Source: Corallococcus sp. EGB
GTDB taxonomy: Bacteria; Myxococcota; Myxococcia; Myxococcales; Myxococcaceae
Length of the DNA stretch: 64,000 nucleotides
Direction: 5' to 3'
Assembly: GCF_019968905.1 (NCBI RefSeq)
Contig: NZ_CP079946.1
Coordinates: 6,421,356-6,485,355, forward strand
Shown in pieces: positions 35,244-50,200 of this stretch; the first letter of the stretch is position 1; every line of letters starts with the position of its first letter. The translations under genes were made by a program, and so were the position numbers. The notes below the pieces were generated by a model. The model saw only the letters and a program-made list of their open reading frames with translations. It did no database searches and was not told where the DNA came from.

Positions 35244-38200
35244 TGTCCGCCTCCAGAGGACCCGCGGACGGAAGCGCCCACGCAGTCACCATTGCCGCAA
35301 CTCCAGACATCCATCCGGCCAGCGGCCCCACCGCCGACCGGCGCCATCATGGCACGCCAGGGCCCACCGGGCTCCCAGCCCCACCAAGGCAGGGAATTCG
35401 TTCCAGCCCCAATCACGACGGAGGCCAGCAAGGCCCCAGCGTCGGGCATGCCCCCAGCCTCGGCGTGCTCGTCCCGCGGAATCCGGATCGCAGGAACATC
35501 CACAGGTTCATCGGATTGCCTGGACGCCGGGTTGGAAACACCTGCGTCCCCGTTTTCCCCTGGTGGGCGCTTCGCTCGTTGCCGGGTAGGCGAAGCCCCG
35601 CGCACAGAATCTTCGCGGGACTCCCGGCTCCCCCCTCTCAGGGAGAGCGGCTCAAGGCAGCGATACTCGGCGCCATCCGGTTGACACGTTTCCTCCCCAG
35701 GGCACCTGAACCAGGGCCGAGCAGGATCACAGACGCCGTCCCAGTCGAGCTCGCCGGTGACGTGCAGGGTCGTGTCCTGTGCTCCGCTGACCAGGATGAA
35801 GAAGGACTCATCCGCTCTGACCCGCAGCCGAGCCAGGCTGGGAGTTCCACCATCCGAGACCCCCTGGACCTGGGTGTGCGCGACCAGCGATGTACCACCC
35901 GGCGTTCCCCCAGGAGGGGTTCCACCGTCCAACACGCCGCCGTCGGGGATGCCTCCATCCGGCATCCCCAGAGCCAGGACTCCGCCCTCCGGTGATTGCC
36001 TGGCAAACGCGCCGCCATCCATTGAACCGCTACCGGCGGAACAGACGCCGTAGGAACTGTAGGCGGTGCTGCGCAATCCGCACCCCCGTCTGCGCACTTC
36101 GACAGAAGCCGTGGGTGCTACGACCGTGACGTATGCGGAACTCGGCGGATAGATGCCGAAGACACGATCTGGCAGCGGCGCGCCGCACGACAGTGACTCA
36201 TCCCGGGTCGCCCCGACCAGCGCGACCGGGGTGTACTCGGCCGTGATGACCTGAGGGCCCTCGCAGCTCTCACCCGTGCCGCCCCCTTCTTTCTTGCCAC
36301 TCGCGGAGCCACATCCCGGGTCCCTGGGAAAATCCTTGCCGTTGACGCCGTCATCATCTGCGTCGTTGGAGCACTCAGGCGCGACATCGGGATCCGTTTC
36401 GTCGTCATCCGCCAGGGACTCACAGCCTGGATCATTCGGATAGTCCTTCACCGAATCGCCGTCGTCGTTGTTCTCCCCATCACTGCAAGCCGACTCGCGG
36501 CAACGCAGTTCCCCGTTGGTCGGCAGGCAGTACGTACCGGACTCGCAGCTCAACCAGTCTGGAGCGTCTGCGCATTTGGCCCCTGAAGGCAGGGTTGCGG
36601 AGAAGAAGAGGTCGGAATCCTCAGTGCCACTGACGACCAGGAAGTAGGTGCCTTTCTTCAGCTCCTTCGAAACATACGGGTCGGCATCGAGGGCGCCACA
36701 GCCCAGCTCTGACTTTACAACGGCACACAGGGAACGCAGCGCCACATTGGCATTGCTGGCCTCCGCATAGACATAGGCATCGTCAGGCAGGTGGAAGCCG
36801 TAGACGCGATCCGGGGCTGGGGGCGCGCAGGTCATCGTGAAGTCCGTCGTCGCGTTCGAAAGGGAAACCGCGGTCACTGATGACGTGATGACCGCTGGTG
36901 CCTGGCAGCTTTCCCCGTTCCCGGGCTGCTCCTGGGTCCCAGCCGCGGAGCCACAGGCGGGGTCATTGGGGAAGTCCTCGAGCGAGTCACCGTCGTCGTC
37001 GCTGCCGTTCGAACAGGCAGGCAACGGGACCGGGTCGTCCTCGGAAGTGTCCTCCGGAGATTCGCATCCCGGATCGAACGGGTAGTCCACCTTGTGGTCA
37101 GGCGTTGCCTCGTTGTCCTCCCCGTCCATGCAGGCCGGGAGATGGCAACGGTTCACACCCTGCGCGTCAGGCTCGCAGGTTCCCGCGGCACACATAAAGT
37201 CCGTGGACGCAGGATCGCACTTCGCATTCTGGCCCAACCGCGCGCTGATGAGCTTGATGACGGAGGCCTCAGCGTAGCGTGCGGGCTGACCCACGAAGAT
37301 GCGGGCCTTCGCGGGGACGTCGTACACGGTCCTCGCGGGTGTTGCCTCGCTGAAGCAGTAGGTGATGCCTGTCTCGCAATCCTCCATGATGGCGGCACTG
37401 CCGTTGGCTTCAAACGTGAGGCTCTTCAGGGGCCCGTCGAATGGCAGTGAAACCCACGTACCGTAGAATTCATTATTGCAATAGTGGGGAGCATCCGAGG
37501 CGTAGTTCCAAGACAGATAAGTCTGCGAATCCTTGAGGGGCACAGGGAGCGCGCAGGACTGCCCCGAGCCCTCAGGCACCACGTACACATTCCGGGAAAC
37601 GCTTGTATTGAGTCCCGAGTAGTCCCGAGCCTCCAGCTTGAGTTGATGTGTCCCTTCGACAGGCGCGATGACCGATGCCGTCACGTTCGAGCCCAGCTCC
37701 CCGGAGGACGAAGCACCAATGATACGTCTGAATGGCGTGCCCTCCAGGCTGAACTCGACCCAGTCCACGCTCTGCCACTCATCCGCCACACGTCCCCGGA
37801 TGGTCGTGGCCTGGCCGGCGAACAGGTAGCTCGTCTCCAGAACCACTCTTGGAGGATTGTTGGCGCCCACGACGTAGGAGGCCGCTGGAGTGACGCCGAC
37901 GGCCCCCAATGCATCCACTGCGGTCGCGGACAGGGTTACCGAGGACGGAAGGTGCTCAACCTGTACACAGGCGTTCTTGCAATCCGCATGAGCGCAATCC
38001 GCCTCATGCTTGATCACCGAACCATTCAGGCGAATCTCTACGCTCGCAAGTGGGCCGCTGTCGTCAACCTGCACGCAGATCTCTTCGGGATAGCCTGCAT
38101 ACAGTGACGAACTGTTGCTGATATCCAACGCCACCTCGGGCGGCAGGTTGGGCAAAGCCTGGATGCTCGCGGCGGCGGGAACTTCAGTCCCGGCGCGGTC

Positions 38201-41200
38201 TCGGACCAGGGCTGTCAGGGTCACCTCGTTGGAAGGCCCAGCAGCCGGCAGCACGAACTCCGCGTACAGCGCCGCCGACGTCGTCGAGGCGACCTCCTCG
38301 CCGTTTGCCAGCAGTCGCAACGAGACGATGTCATTTTCCCCATTCGGATCGTCCGCCTCCACCCGCACCCCGACGATGTCGCCAGAACGCGCCACATCGG
38401 GCACGTCAGTGAACGCAACCGAGGGCGGCTCGCTGGCAGGCTTGACTGTGTACTCCACCGTGTCCCCGGAGGTGCGCCCCAGCGGGTCGCGGACCTGGAG
38501 GGTCAGCGACACCTTTTGTCCCACACGTGTCTGCGGAATGCGCAGCACGTGGCGCACGCTCAGCGGATTTGCAGCCGGAATCAGGCGCTCGGCCGTCGCG
38601 ACCGTCACGCCATCCATCAGCAACTCCAGGGTGTATGGCCCACTGCCCCAGTAATAGTTGCCGCTCTGGATGACGTTCTCGAACGGCAGGGCACGAAGCT
38701 CCGTTGGCAGGCCTGTGGGCTTCGTCGTGAAAACCGGAGTCGGATTGATGGTCACCGGTGTTTCGGTTGAGAACGGCCGCCCCGCACCGTCCACGAGCTC
38801 CGCGCGCAGGACCTCCGTCACCTGGACCTGGGTCACGGGCATCCGCACGGAGAACGTCACCGACGGGTTCTCCGCTTGCGTCACGGTTTCCGCCAGCAGC
38901 TTGCCTCCCAGCATCAAGCGGATGCGTCCTGGAGCGACCACGCTCTGGCCGTTCATGTAGACCGTCACGAGCTCACCCGAGAAATAGGTCTCTCGGGTAT
39001 ACGCGAAGCGGAGGTCCAACGGTCTCTGCGGAAGCACTGGCGCTCCGACCCGGATGCTCACGGGCTCCGACAGCGCGGAGGCACCGTTGGCGGAACGCAC
39101 CCGCACCTGGAGCGACACTTCCGTCCCCGCGCTGCTGCCCACGGGGATCCACGGGATGGCCTGCGCCACGATGTCATCCAGGACGCCCACCGGCTGGCCA
39201 TTCACCAGCAGTTCGGCGGTGTTCAGGCCGAAGCCGGAAGCCTGGGTCATCACCAGGTATTCCGCGCCTGGGAGCACTTCTGTCCCGGGGAGCGGCAAGG
39301 CGATGCGGACCGAGGGCGCGGCCCGCAGGGAGTCCACCGGGAAGCGGCGGACGCCCAGGTAGGCGTCCGCGACAACCAGATCCGACCCGACCACCACCGC
39401 ATCGTCCGCACGCCCCGCCGGCACTGTCTGCACGAGCCGAGGGACATTCGGATCCGTCAGGTCGAAGAGCTGCACGCCGCTGGCCGCTTCGCTCACGATG
39501 GCCAGGCGGCCGTGGAGCCGGACGCGGGTCACCGAGCCAGCGGTAGGCACCGTCTTCTGCAGCACGCCGCCCGCGTCCGTCACCTTCCAGATCGTCAGGC
39601 TTGACGCGTTGCCCGTCACGAGCATCGTGTCATCCAGAGCCAGGGCCTGGACCGGGAGCTCGGAGTGGGTTGCCCAACGCCGCAGGCTGCCCGAGCCGTC
39701 CACGCCCACCAGGGTCCATCCTGCGGATCCCAGTGCGATCGCGGCCTTTCCCTCCGAGCCCGAGACGTCCACAGGGGCGACATTGAGGCTGAGTGACACG
39801 GCGCCGGTGTCCGGGAGCAGCGTGAGGCTTGAGACGCGCTGGCCGTTGAGCCCCCAGATTCGCCCAGGCGACACGCTGATGCGTGAAACTTGTCCAAGGA
39901 GTTGACCGAGACTCGATGGAACACTGTCGATGGTCCCGTTACCCCGGTCGTTCATGCGGAGGACCGAGTTCCCAGCAAGCGCATACAGATAGCCGCCCGC
40001 CTGCTCGATCTGCATGACGCTGGACCCGCTCCAGGGCTTGAGGACCTCCAGCGTCCCAGGCTTCGACACCCCCAGCTGACGGAGGCCGCTGCTTCCCGCC
40101 GCGACGAGGACCCCTTCGTGGAAAGCCGTGAGGCCCAGAGGAGCGGGCGTCGCGGCATAGGTCGCGGACGGCGTCGTTTCCACCGTCTCCAACCGCTGGG
40201 GCAGTCGACGCAATTCGATGCCTGAGGCCCCCGCGGCGAGCATCAGCTCACCCGAAACCTGCAGGTCGCTGGCTTCCATGGCCGAGGTGGTCAGCATGGC
40301 CACGGACATGGGCTCGCGCACGTCGACGACCCGCAGGAACCCGTCCTCGCACAGGACATAGGCCAGCCCGTCAGCGACATGCAGCGCACGTGCCGCCGCG
40401 CCGAGCGGGACGGAGAACGTACCCCCGTCCCAATACTCGCGAACGTAGAGGGACTTGTCCGTGGCAACAACAAGCCGGTTGCCATCCCGCTCGGCGGCGA
40501 TGACGGATTGTCCGGCCGGCAGGTAGAAGGCGGCATCCGACACGCCTGTCGGCCACTGTCCGACCCGGAAGAGCGTCTGGATGCGGCCGTCAGAAAGGCG
40601 GGCGATGTATCCGTCCCGCTCGGCCGCGAGCACCGTCCCAGAGCCCCAACCCGAGTTCGTCACGACGGGTCGCGAGGGCTCGTCGAGGTCGATGTACTTC
40701 GGATACGCCAGGGGCGCCGTACCCTTCGAGGCCCATGCCCACTTCCCGAACGTGGCGACCTGCGCGAGGGATTGCTCCACGTGCCCCACGACGCGCGCAG
40801 TCGCCACCGTGGACGCGTCCACGATGTCCAGGCCCGGATCGCCATAGGCCAGGAGGACCAGGTTGCCCCGGATGGCCATGGACAAGGGACGGGAAGCGGA
40901 CGTGAACCGCCCCAGGTACGTAAGCGAAGGCACGGGCCCACGCGTCAGCTGGCCCACGGCAAAGCCCGTGGCCGTGCGGACATAGACACGGTCCTCTATC
41001 ACTTCGACCTGTTCGGCGCCCTCGAAGCCCTGTGCGAACAGCGTGCCCTGCTGGGACGTGATGGGCGCCACGACCTTCCACACTGTCGGCGTCAGCGACG
41101 GTGAGAGCCCCGCGCGGCTCGTGACGATGACCTCCAGCTTCAGCTCCGCGCCAACGGGCGTCGACTCCGGCACGACATAGCGGAGCAGGCCGCTCCCCTT

Positions 41201-44200
41201 GGCGACGAGGGCGCCATTCAGCGTCAGGACCTGCTGGATGCGCGCCACCCCACCCGTGGCCTCCGCCGTCACCTTCGACGAAAGCGGACTGCCTGCGGCG
41301 ATACGTCCCGCGGAGGGCTCCACATCCACCTTCACGGTCGGAGCGGTGGTGTCATCCACCACGATGAGCTTCGTCGTGTAGGGCGCGGACGTGCGTCCAG
41401 ATGCGTCCACGGCCACCGCTTCCACCAAGACCTCCGTGCTGCCCGTCACCTGCGGCATCAACAGGGAGGCGACGTAGGGCTTTACCTTCACGCGCTGCTG
41501 ATCCAGGAGCTGCTGGCCTGCGCCGAGGAGTCGGAAACGAACCTCTTCGACCGTGCCCGGATCCGTCGTAGCGACCATGCGCACGCGAGTCCCCTCCACG
41601 ATGGAGGACGGGGTCTCGAGCACCAGGCTCAGCACGCCCGGTGTGGTTCCCGTGTCGTTGAGCACCCGGATTGAGCCCTGCTTCGCGGGGCCATGGCGGC
41701 CCTGAGCGTCCACCGCCACGGCTGTGACAGTCACGTCTCCATCCACTGTGACCTGCGGCGCACGCAGCATGCCGGCCCACGCGGGTGCGCTGAAGACCAC
41801 GGGCTCACCGCCCGCGACCGATACCTCCACCCGGTCCACCTGATTCGGCGCCGCCGCCTCCGGGCGCATCAGGAACTCCGTCCCTTCAAGGACAGCCGCC
41901 GGCAGATTCAGAGACAGGAGCACCGGCCCCGAGCCGGCGTCCACGAGCGTCACGGTCCCCGAGGCCTGAGCCTCGTTGCCCGCCAGGTCCCATACCCGCA
42001 GCGACACCTGGACCACACCCTGCACGGGCGGCAGGTCCACCGATGTCGGCAAGGCATTGTCGAGCACCTGCACCACCCGCCCGCCCACGCTCAGCTCGGC
42101 CGTGAACGCATTCAAAGGAACCACGCCGTCCGACCAGGTCGCCGTGAGCGGCAGCCGGGCGCCCGCGGCCGCCGTGGCGGCCAGCGCGAGCGTCAGCTGG
42201 GGCGCCCCGGGCCCCCGCCCCAGCATGAGCCGGGACAGCGACGTCCCCTTCGCCGCGGCGATGGTATTGCCCGATGCGCTGACGCGTCCCTGGACCGCCG
42301 GATAGAAGCCCGCGATCCGGGGCGCCGTCCGCGCGTCCAGCACCGTCAGCCCGGTGTCGGAGCCCGCCAGCAGCCACGGGCCCAGCGCCGTAACGGACGT
42401 GGCCGCGACTCCGAGCGTCTTCTCCCCCACGAGCGACAACGTGTTTCCAGAGAGCGTGAAGCAGCGTGCCGCCCCGCCCACCACGCAGGCCCGGCCGCCG
42501 CCCAGGGCCGTGACGGCCACACCCGCGGTCTGCACCTGCGCGACCTGCTTCGGCGCGGGAGGCACTGTCAGGTCGACCGCGAACAGACTCGCGTCCGCCA
42601 GCGCGTACAGCCAGTCGGCCTGGATGGAGAGCGCCGTCACGTTCCCCAACGGCAGGCGCGCGCGCGGTACCCCCTTCGGATCAAACAACTCCAGGCCGTC
42701 GTCGCTTCCGACGACGAAGCCTCCCCGGAAGGCCCCCACCGACGTGGGCTCGCGGCGAAGAGCCACACTGCTGCCCACCGAGGAGGACAGATCCTCGGCC
42801 GACAGCAGCGCGAGGGTTCCCGTCCCCGCCGAGCGCAGCACGACCGCCAGACGGTCGCCGAGGACAGCGAGACCCGAGGGAGTGCCTTCCAGCGACCGCC
42901 GCGACACCAACACGCCTGTCGCGCGGTTCCGGCGCTCCACCTCGGCGCCGCCGCCGGCATCGTCCCGGAGGACAAAGAGGTCCGCCCCCTGGAACGCCAG
43001 GGCCGTTACGTTGGCGGTCCCCTCCAATGCGGAGCGCACCGCCGGGCCTTGTGCGAACTCGGCGAGCGAACCTTCGACGCCCGCGTCCACCGTTCCGCCC
43101 AGGCCCACGGCCCGGGCCACCACGCGAACGGAAGCGCCTTCCGGGCGCAGGGGAAGGACGTTCCCCACCGCGCCCGTCGCGATTCCCGCATCCGACACGA
43201 AGACCTGCTGCTCGACCGTAGCCCCCTGGCTGGCCGTGGCCAGCGCGGCCACGGAAGCGCCACCGGCGAAGACCGGCCCTTCGAGTTCCACCGGCAGCGC
43301 CAGGGTCGGCGGCGCGGCGTTGCTGTTCACCACGTTGATCTGCCGGGCCGACGTGGCGTCGATGCCCGCATTGTCCTTCACCCAGGCACGAACCATCGCC
43401 ACACCTCCCGCGGCGTCCACGGGGGGAGCGCTGAACGTGGCCTGCCACGGCGGCTCGAAGAGGATGCGCTCCTGAGCATCCAGGGACAGCCGCACCTCCT
43501 TGACCCCGGCGGGAGCCGCCAACGTGGCAACCACGGTCACCTGGGTTCCTTCGGTGTAGCTCTCGTTGGCGAGCGGACTGTTGATGCTGATGACGGGCGG
43601 TTCGGCGGGCTCCACCGTCACCACCAGGGGTTGGGTCACTCCCTCGTTGCCCCGCTCATCCAGGGCATGGGCCACGAACGTCACCTGCGTGGCTTGAGTC
43701 ACCACCGGAGCGGTCCACTGCGTCAACCAGTTCGGCCCCTGCAGGGTTTCCAAGTCCGCCCCATTCTTCGTGATGCGGACGGACCTCACGGCGTTGGTGT
43801 CGGTGGCGCTCACGCGCAGGTCCAGCGGCATGCCGGAAACGACGCGGGTGTTGGCGCTCGGCGACAGGAACGCCACCACCGGCGCGGTGGTGTCGGGCGT
43901 TACCGTGAGCATCACCGGCGCCGCGGTGCCCACAAGTTGGGCGTTGTCCTGGGCACGGGCTGTGAGCGCATGCGTCTCCGGACCCGAGCCCACCCGCGGC
44001 GCCTTCAACGTGTACGTCAGCGGGCCCGTGGGGTTCAGGACGAGCTTCAGCGAGGCCTCGTCGAGCCGCAGCTCCAGGCTGCTCACGCTCGCGTTGTCCG
44101 TGGCGGTCACCGCCACGGCGAGCGAAGCACCTTCCTCCAAGGTGAGCTGCGATACAGCGGGCGCCGTGAAGGTGACCGTCGGCGGCATGTCGTTCACCAC

Positions 44201-47200
44201 CTGGATCGTGATGGGCGGCAGCTCCGTGACATTGCCCGCCGCGTCCTGGGCCCACGCCACCAGCTGCGAACTCCCCAACGACGACGCGGGCCAGGTGTAC
44301 GTGAAGAGGCCGTTGCTCCCAGTCACGTTCTGGCCATTGACGGACAGCTTGCGGCCGGAGATCTGCCCCGAATCGTCCGCCGCGCGCACCTCGAAGGTCC
44401 ACGGCGTCCCCGCGCTGAACCGGTCGCCTGTCACCACCGTGCGACCCGAGCCCATCTCGATGAGCTCCACCTGCGGCGGAACGCCATCGACAGTGCGGAA
44501 GGTCGCCGTGCCGCCCTGAGTCAGGACGTTATCCGCCAGGTCGGTGACACCCTGAACACTCAACTGGTACTGCGTCGTCTGCGCCAGAGGCGCGGCCGGC
44601 ACCAGGGTGAGGCCCAGGCCGTCCGCGGCCGCCGTCACAGTTGCCTCGACCGCAAGCCCCGTGAGCACCCGGGTGAGCTTCGCCTGCGCGACGCTCGCGG
44701 GAGCGATGGGCTCGCTGAAGCGGACCGTGAACTGCGACGTCACGGGCACGCTCTGTCCACCCTGCACCCCGGCCGGCGACCACGACACCACGGCCGGCGG
44801 CTTGAGATCCGCGCGGCGCACCAGCGATGCCAGCGACACGGGCGCGCTTCCCGGCGACTCCAACCGCAGCGGCACAAACCCAGAAGGTCCCTCTTTGACC
44901 TTCACGGTCAGCGAAGTGCCCGTCAGGGAGACGATCTCCACGGACGTCGGCGTCGGCTCCGTATCCTCGAAGACGGCGAGTCCGCGCGCGAACCTGTCGC
45001 CTGTGAACGTCACGGTCCCACCCTCGAGCGGAATCAACGAAGGCGTGACTGAGTAGACGAAGGGCTGGGCGACATAGGTGAACGCACCCGCCCAGCGCAG
45101 CCAGGGCTGCCTGTCGGCCTCAAGCGCCACCGTCACCGGACCCGCGACGGACGAGGCCGGAGTGGTGACCTGCAACGAGGTCGCGGACTGGCCCGGTTCG
45201 GGGACGACGCTCGCGCCACCGAAGTGAACCTTCGACACGGCGCCCAGGTTCGCTCCGGTGAGGAGAACGGACGTCCCGCCCGCCACGTCACCATGGTCGG
45301 GGACCACTGACGTGAGGCTCATCTGGGTGCCGTCCGCGCCGCCCACGACCGGGAAGCGCCAGGGCCCGAGCAGGGTGCCCCCCACCGCCCCCGACGCAGC
45401 CAACTGCGCCTCGGCCACGTACACCGTCCCCACGGAAAGCGACGGCGACGGCGTGTAGCCTCGCAGGTATCCCGAGCCCGCCAGGGCCGTTCCAGACACC
45501 GGACTCGAGCCCTCGACGGGCTTGACCACCAACGTGCTCGCTGAGGCCGCCACCTGCGGCAGGAAGGGCGACAACGTCATCGACACAGTGCCGCCTGGAG
45601 GCAGCTCGCCTCCCGGCAGGGGGGCCGTCGCCACCGTCACCGGATACGGCAGATGGAACGTCTTCATCGTGGAGGTGTTGGCCGCCACCGCAACGCCCCC
45701 CACCACCATTGTGAGCGCCCCCTGCACCCCGGTCGCCGGGGCCCAGGTGCGCTCCTGGAACACGCCCGCACCAGGCTGGGTGGTGTCCACCCACGACAGC
45801 CGGGTGCGGCCGCCCACCCACGCCCAGGGGCCCGACAGCGCCACGGACAGCGCGTCATTTCCCGGCGTCTGCGAGTCCCAGTGGCCCAACCGCGTGGGGG
45901 CCTCGGGCATCGTCGCGTCCACCAACTCGATGCCCGTCCCCAGGCCCATGAGCACCTGGTTGCCCTGCACGGCCATCGACCACGCGGGCGCCGGCAGGCC
46001 CTCCAGCGTGCCCTTCACGGTGAGCTGACCGTCCGAGAAGTCACGCAGCTCCAAGCGCGACTTGTTCCCCTGGTCCACAAGCAGGACCAGCGCGCCCTGG
46101 ACCCGCTCCAGGGCCCGGAGCGTGCCGCCCGACAGGGACGTCTGGGCGACCACGCGCAACTCCCCGTTCACCCGGCCCAGCAGCGAAACCTCGGTGCCGC
46201 CCGCGACCGCGACATAGGCCGCGTCGCGCGAGGCCACGACGGCCATGGGCACCACGCCCTGAGGCTCCAGGTACACCCGCTCCAGCTCCTGCGGCCGGCA
46301 CGCGTCCAGCTCCGCGGTCGCGCAGGCCCCCAGCGCGTAGCGTACGAGCAGGCCCGGCCCCATGAGGAACGCCTCGTCCCCGCTCACCGTCAGGGCCGTG
46401 GCGTTGGGGACGCCCAGGACATCGTTCCCGTCGTACAGCGTTTCGTTCGCGGCAAGCCCCCGCACCACCAACCGGCCGCCACGCGCCACCAGCAGCTTGT
46501 CGCCTACCCGCGCCATCGCGTCCGCGCCGGGGGAGAACGTCCCCTTTTCCTCCAGCATGAACGTGAACGGAGTGGGCCAGAAGGCGCTCAGCTCCGTTTC
46601 GTCCGGTCCCGGCGTCGCCACGCGCAGCGCGACGGAGCCGGTGACGTTGTCCGGTACGCGGACGCGCAGCTCGGTCGCAGAGAGCAGCTCGACCACCGGC
46701 GCCAGCACCGTGCCGAAGTACACCCGGCTGCTTCCGAACAGCCCCTGCCCTGTCAGCTTGATGAACGTCTGGCTGTTGAACGGTGCGGACATTGCCGACA
46801 CCGCCGTCAGCGCAGGCTCCGGGAGGTAGCGATAGGCCCCCAGCCGCATCGCGGACAGGCCGCCGGGATTGATGATCTCCACGGCGGCGGGCCCCACCAC
46901 GCCCTCGGGCACGGTCACCGAAGCGCTGCGCCCGTCGGCGGCGACCACGACACCCGTCGAGGACGCGCCGCCGAACTTCACGATGCAGCCCGGCACGAAG
47001 TGCTCGCCGGTCAGCGTCACCTTGTTGCCCCCCGCCTCCAGGCCATACGCCGGAACCACGGCGGTGAGCTCCGGCGACTCCGCCGACACGAGCGAGGCCG
47101 TCTTGAAGCGCACATCCACGTCCGTGCCGAGCTTGCCACCGGCAAGGTCCGCCAACGTGGAGCCGACATGCAGCCGGTACTGCGCGGAGGGATTCAGCGG

Positions 47201-50200
47201 GGCATAGGGCTCCAGGAGGACATCAGAGCCACGCGTCGTCGCCACCACGCGCCGCGCGACGTTGACCAGCTCATCGCCGTTCGCCGTCATCCGGGACAGG
47301 GTCACGCCCTGCGCCGTGTTGAGGTCGGCGAGCGCCGTCACGTGCACCTGGGGCGCCGTGCCCACCGCCACCGTCTCGCCCTCGAAAGGCGTCGTTCCGA
47401 CAACCTCCAGATGGTCCAACTCCACGACCGACAACGAGCCCACGAGCGAGGTCGCCCCGGAGGGCGGCTGGGACAGCGGCAGCTCCACCGGTGAGCCCTG
47501 CGCATTCAGCAACAGCGTACCCACCAGCAGGGAGTCACCTGTAAAGGCGGCCGTCCGCGCGTCTCCCACCACCTGCATCCGCTCCAGCGGAACCGGCATG
47601 CCCCCCACCGGCACTGAGAAGCGCTGCACCTTGCCGCCACCCGCGGAGACATAGGCCACGCCGCCCGCCACCCAGGTCTGCTCGGCGGACATCCACGTCC
47701 GGCCCAACGGATCCGTCAGCACCAGCACGCCTCCCGAGGCCGGGTGGGGCGGATCCGCCAGCTCCACCAACTGCACCTGCTTCGCCTTGCCCAGCGACGC
47801 GAACACCCGCGTGCCGCTCATGGTGAGGTGACTGGCCGGCATGGACAATGCGAAGCCATCACCGACCTCGGACAGCGAGCCCTTCGCCGCGTCCAGCACG
47901 TGCAGCCGGGACGGGTTCACGTTGCCGTCCGCCACCACCAGGTGCGAACCATGGAGCACCATCGCCCTGGCGCCCCCCGGCAGCAGCCGCTGGCCCACGG
48001 GCAGCGGCGCGGCGGTCTCACCCAGCCGGTACATCGAAACGCCTGCCCCGTCCGCGACGAACAGCAGGTCGTCCTTCACCAGCACGTCGTAGGCCTCACC
48101 CGTCACCGGCAGCGAGGACAGATCCGTCGGCGAAGCAGGCGTCGCCACGTTCCACCGCATCACGCCCGCGGGGCCCGCGGCCATGTAGAGGATGGAACCC
48201 GCCTTCGCGAGCCGCCGGCCACCGCCCCTGGCCGTGAACGTGACGGTCTTCTCCTCACGCAGCAGGGGCAGGTCGTTCAGCCGAGCGATGAGCAGACCGC
48301 CCTGCGTCGTGGCCTTCGATTGCTCGTAGACCGAACCGTCCACGTTGGTGACGTCCGTCTCTCCGCCGAGCGCGGCATAGGCGACGCCCTCTTCCACCAG
48401 CACATGTGCCACGGGCAGCGAGGGCAGCTGGGAGACCGCGCCCGCGCCGTAGAGGAACGGCAGCCCCAGGGACTGAGGTTGATCCGGCAGCCCCAGGGTC
48501 ACGTCCACCAGACCGGAGGCATGAGGCGGGGCCTTTGCCTCCGCGAGTTCCATGGACGACACGTGCACGTCGAACGACGGCGATCCACCGAACGACACGG
48601 TCATGCCTGGTGCGAAGCCATGGCCCGTGAGCTTCACCTGGACGCCGCCTTGCTGCGGCGACTGCGCGGGCGACAGGGCCACCAACTGGAGGGGGTCCCG
48701 ATAGAGGAACCCGCCCAGACGCCGCGCCACCAGCCCCGACGGCGCGTCCAGCACCTCCACCATCGCGGGTCCAGCGACCGCGGCGAGGGCCGGGGGCACG
48801 AGGACCTTCAGTTCCGTCGGGGACTTCCACGTCACCGCCGCGGCCTGACCGCCGACCCGCACCGTCGTGAGACCGTTCGCGCGGAAGCCGGCACCCGTGA
48901 GCGTCACCTCGGTGGTGACGTTCGTCCGCCCGGAGGCAGGCTCCAGGCGGGTGATGATCGGCTGGCTCGCATCCGGGCCAGCGATGGTGAAGAGCGCCTC
49001 CACGGGCGCCGCCAGCGAGCGCGTGTCGAAGCCCTGCACGCCGGTCGTGATCCTCACGCGGACCTGCGCACCGGGTGCGAAGGGATGCCCCGGATCCGGC
49101 GTGAAGACCGCCGTCGAGCCGCGCGTTGCGAACACCACATCGTATGCACCGGACGTATAGGGGCTCCAACCCGAGCCTTCGTTCACGTCCACCTGGAACG
49201 TGGCGCTCGTGACCGTCTCCTTCTTGACGGGCAGACTGAAGCGCGCCTGGATGGACTGGCCCGACAGCACGACGCTGCCTGGGGCGGGCGACAGCTCCAC
49301 CGCCAGCAACTCCGAGGGAGGCACCTCGATGACGGTGCTCCCCGACGACGTGGAGGCGAACAGCGAGCCGCCCACGAACGTCAGGCCCATGACCGGGCTG
49401 CCCAGGTCCGACGACTGGAGGACCTTGGGCGCGGTCTCCTTGGAAAGGTCGAAGACGTAGAGCTTCGTCCCGACGGTCACGTAGGCGCGGCCCGCGCGCA
49501 CGAGCAGGCGGCTCGACACCAGCTGTTCGTAGGTGCGCTCACCAGAGAGCACCGCCACATGCCCCACGTGGCTTCCGCTCCGCGTGTTGATGGACAGGGT
49601 CAGGCCCTGGCCCTTCCCAGCGGCCACCGACGACGTGAGCGAGTAGAAGCGGTCCGTCCCCAACTCCAGCGCCAGGACGTCGCTGTTCAGCGACACGGTC
49701 TCCACGCCGACCAGCCGGGGTCCCGTGCCCTGGAACACCCGCACACCGCCCCAGGCAGCCGTCGGGTCCGTGACGCCCACGTAGATGGACTCCCCTTCCA
49801 CGCGGACGCTCGTCGCGAGCGAACCCGTCGTGTCCCCGCTTGCCACGAGGAAGGGCTTCTCCGGCCGCGACACGTCCACCGCTTGGAGGCCCATCGAATC
49901 CATCGCCAGGAACGCCAGCGAGCCGGAGAGGTCCAGGCCGCGCACCGGCGCCAGCGTGGACAGCCCGCCCAGCCGCAGCGGGTGTTCCTCCACCTTCACG
50001 TCGAAGAGTTCCAACCCCCAGAACCCGGAGTTGGCCACGCCCACCGCGAGCTGATCTCCCCTCAGGGAGATCTCCGAAGCCACGCGGGGCGGGAAGCCCG
50101 GCAGGTCCAACGAGGAGCCGACCGGCAGATCATACGCGAAGAGGCCCACCTGGACCGGGGTCTCGTCCGGGCGGGCAATCCACACCGGGACCAGCGACGG

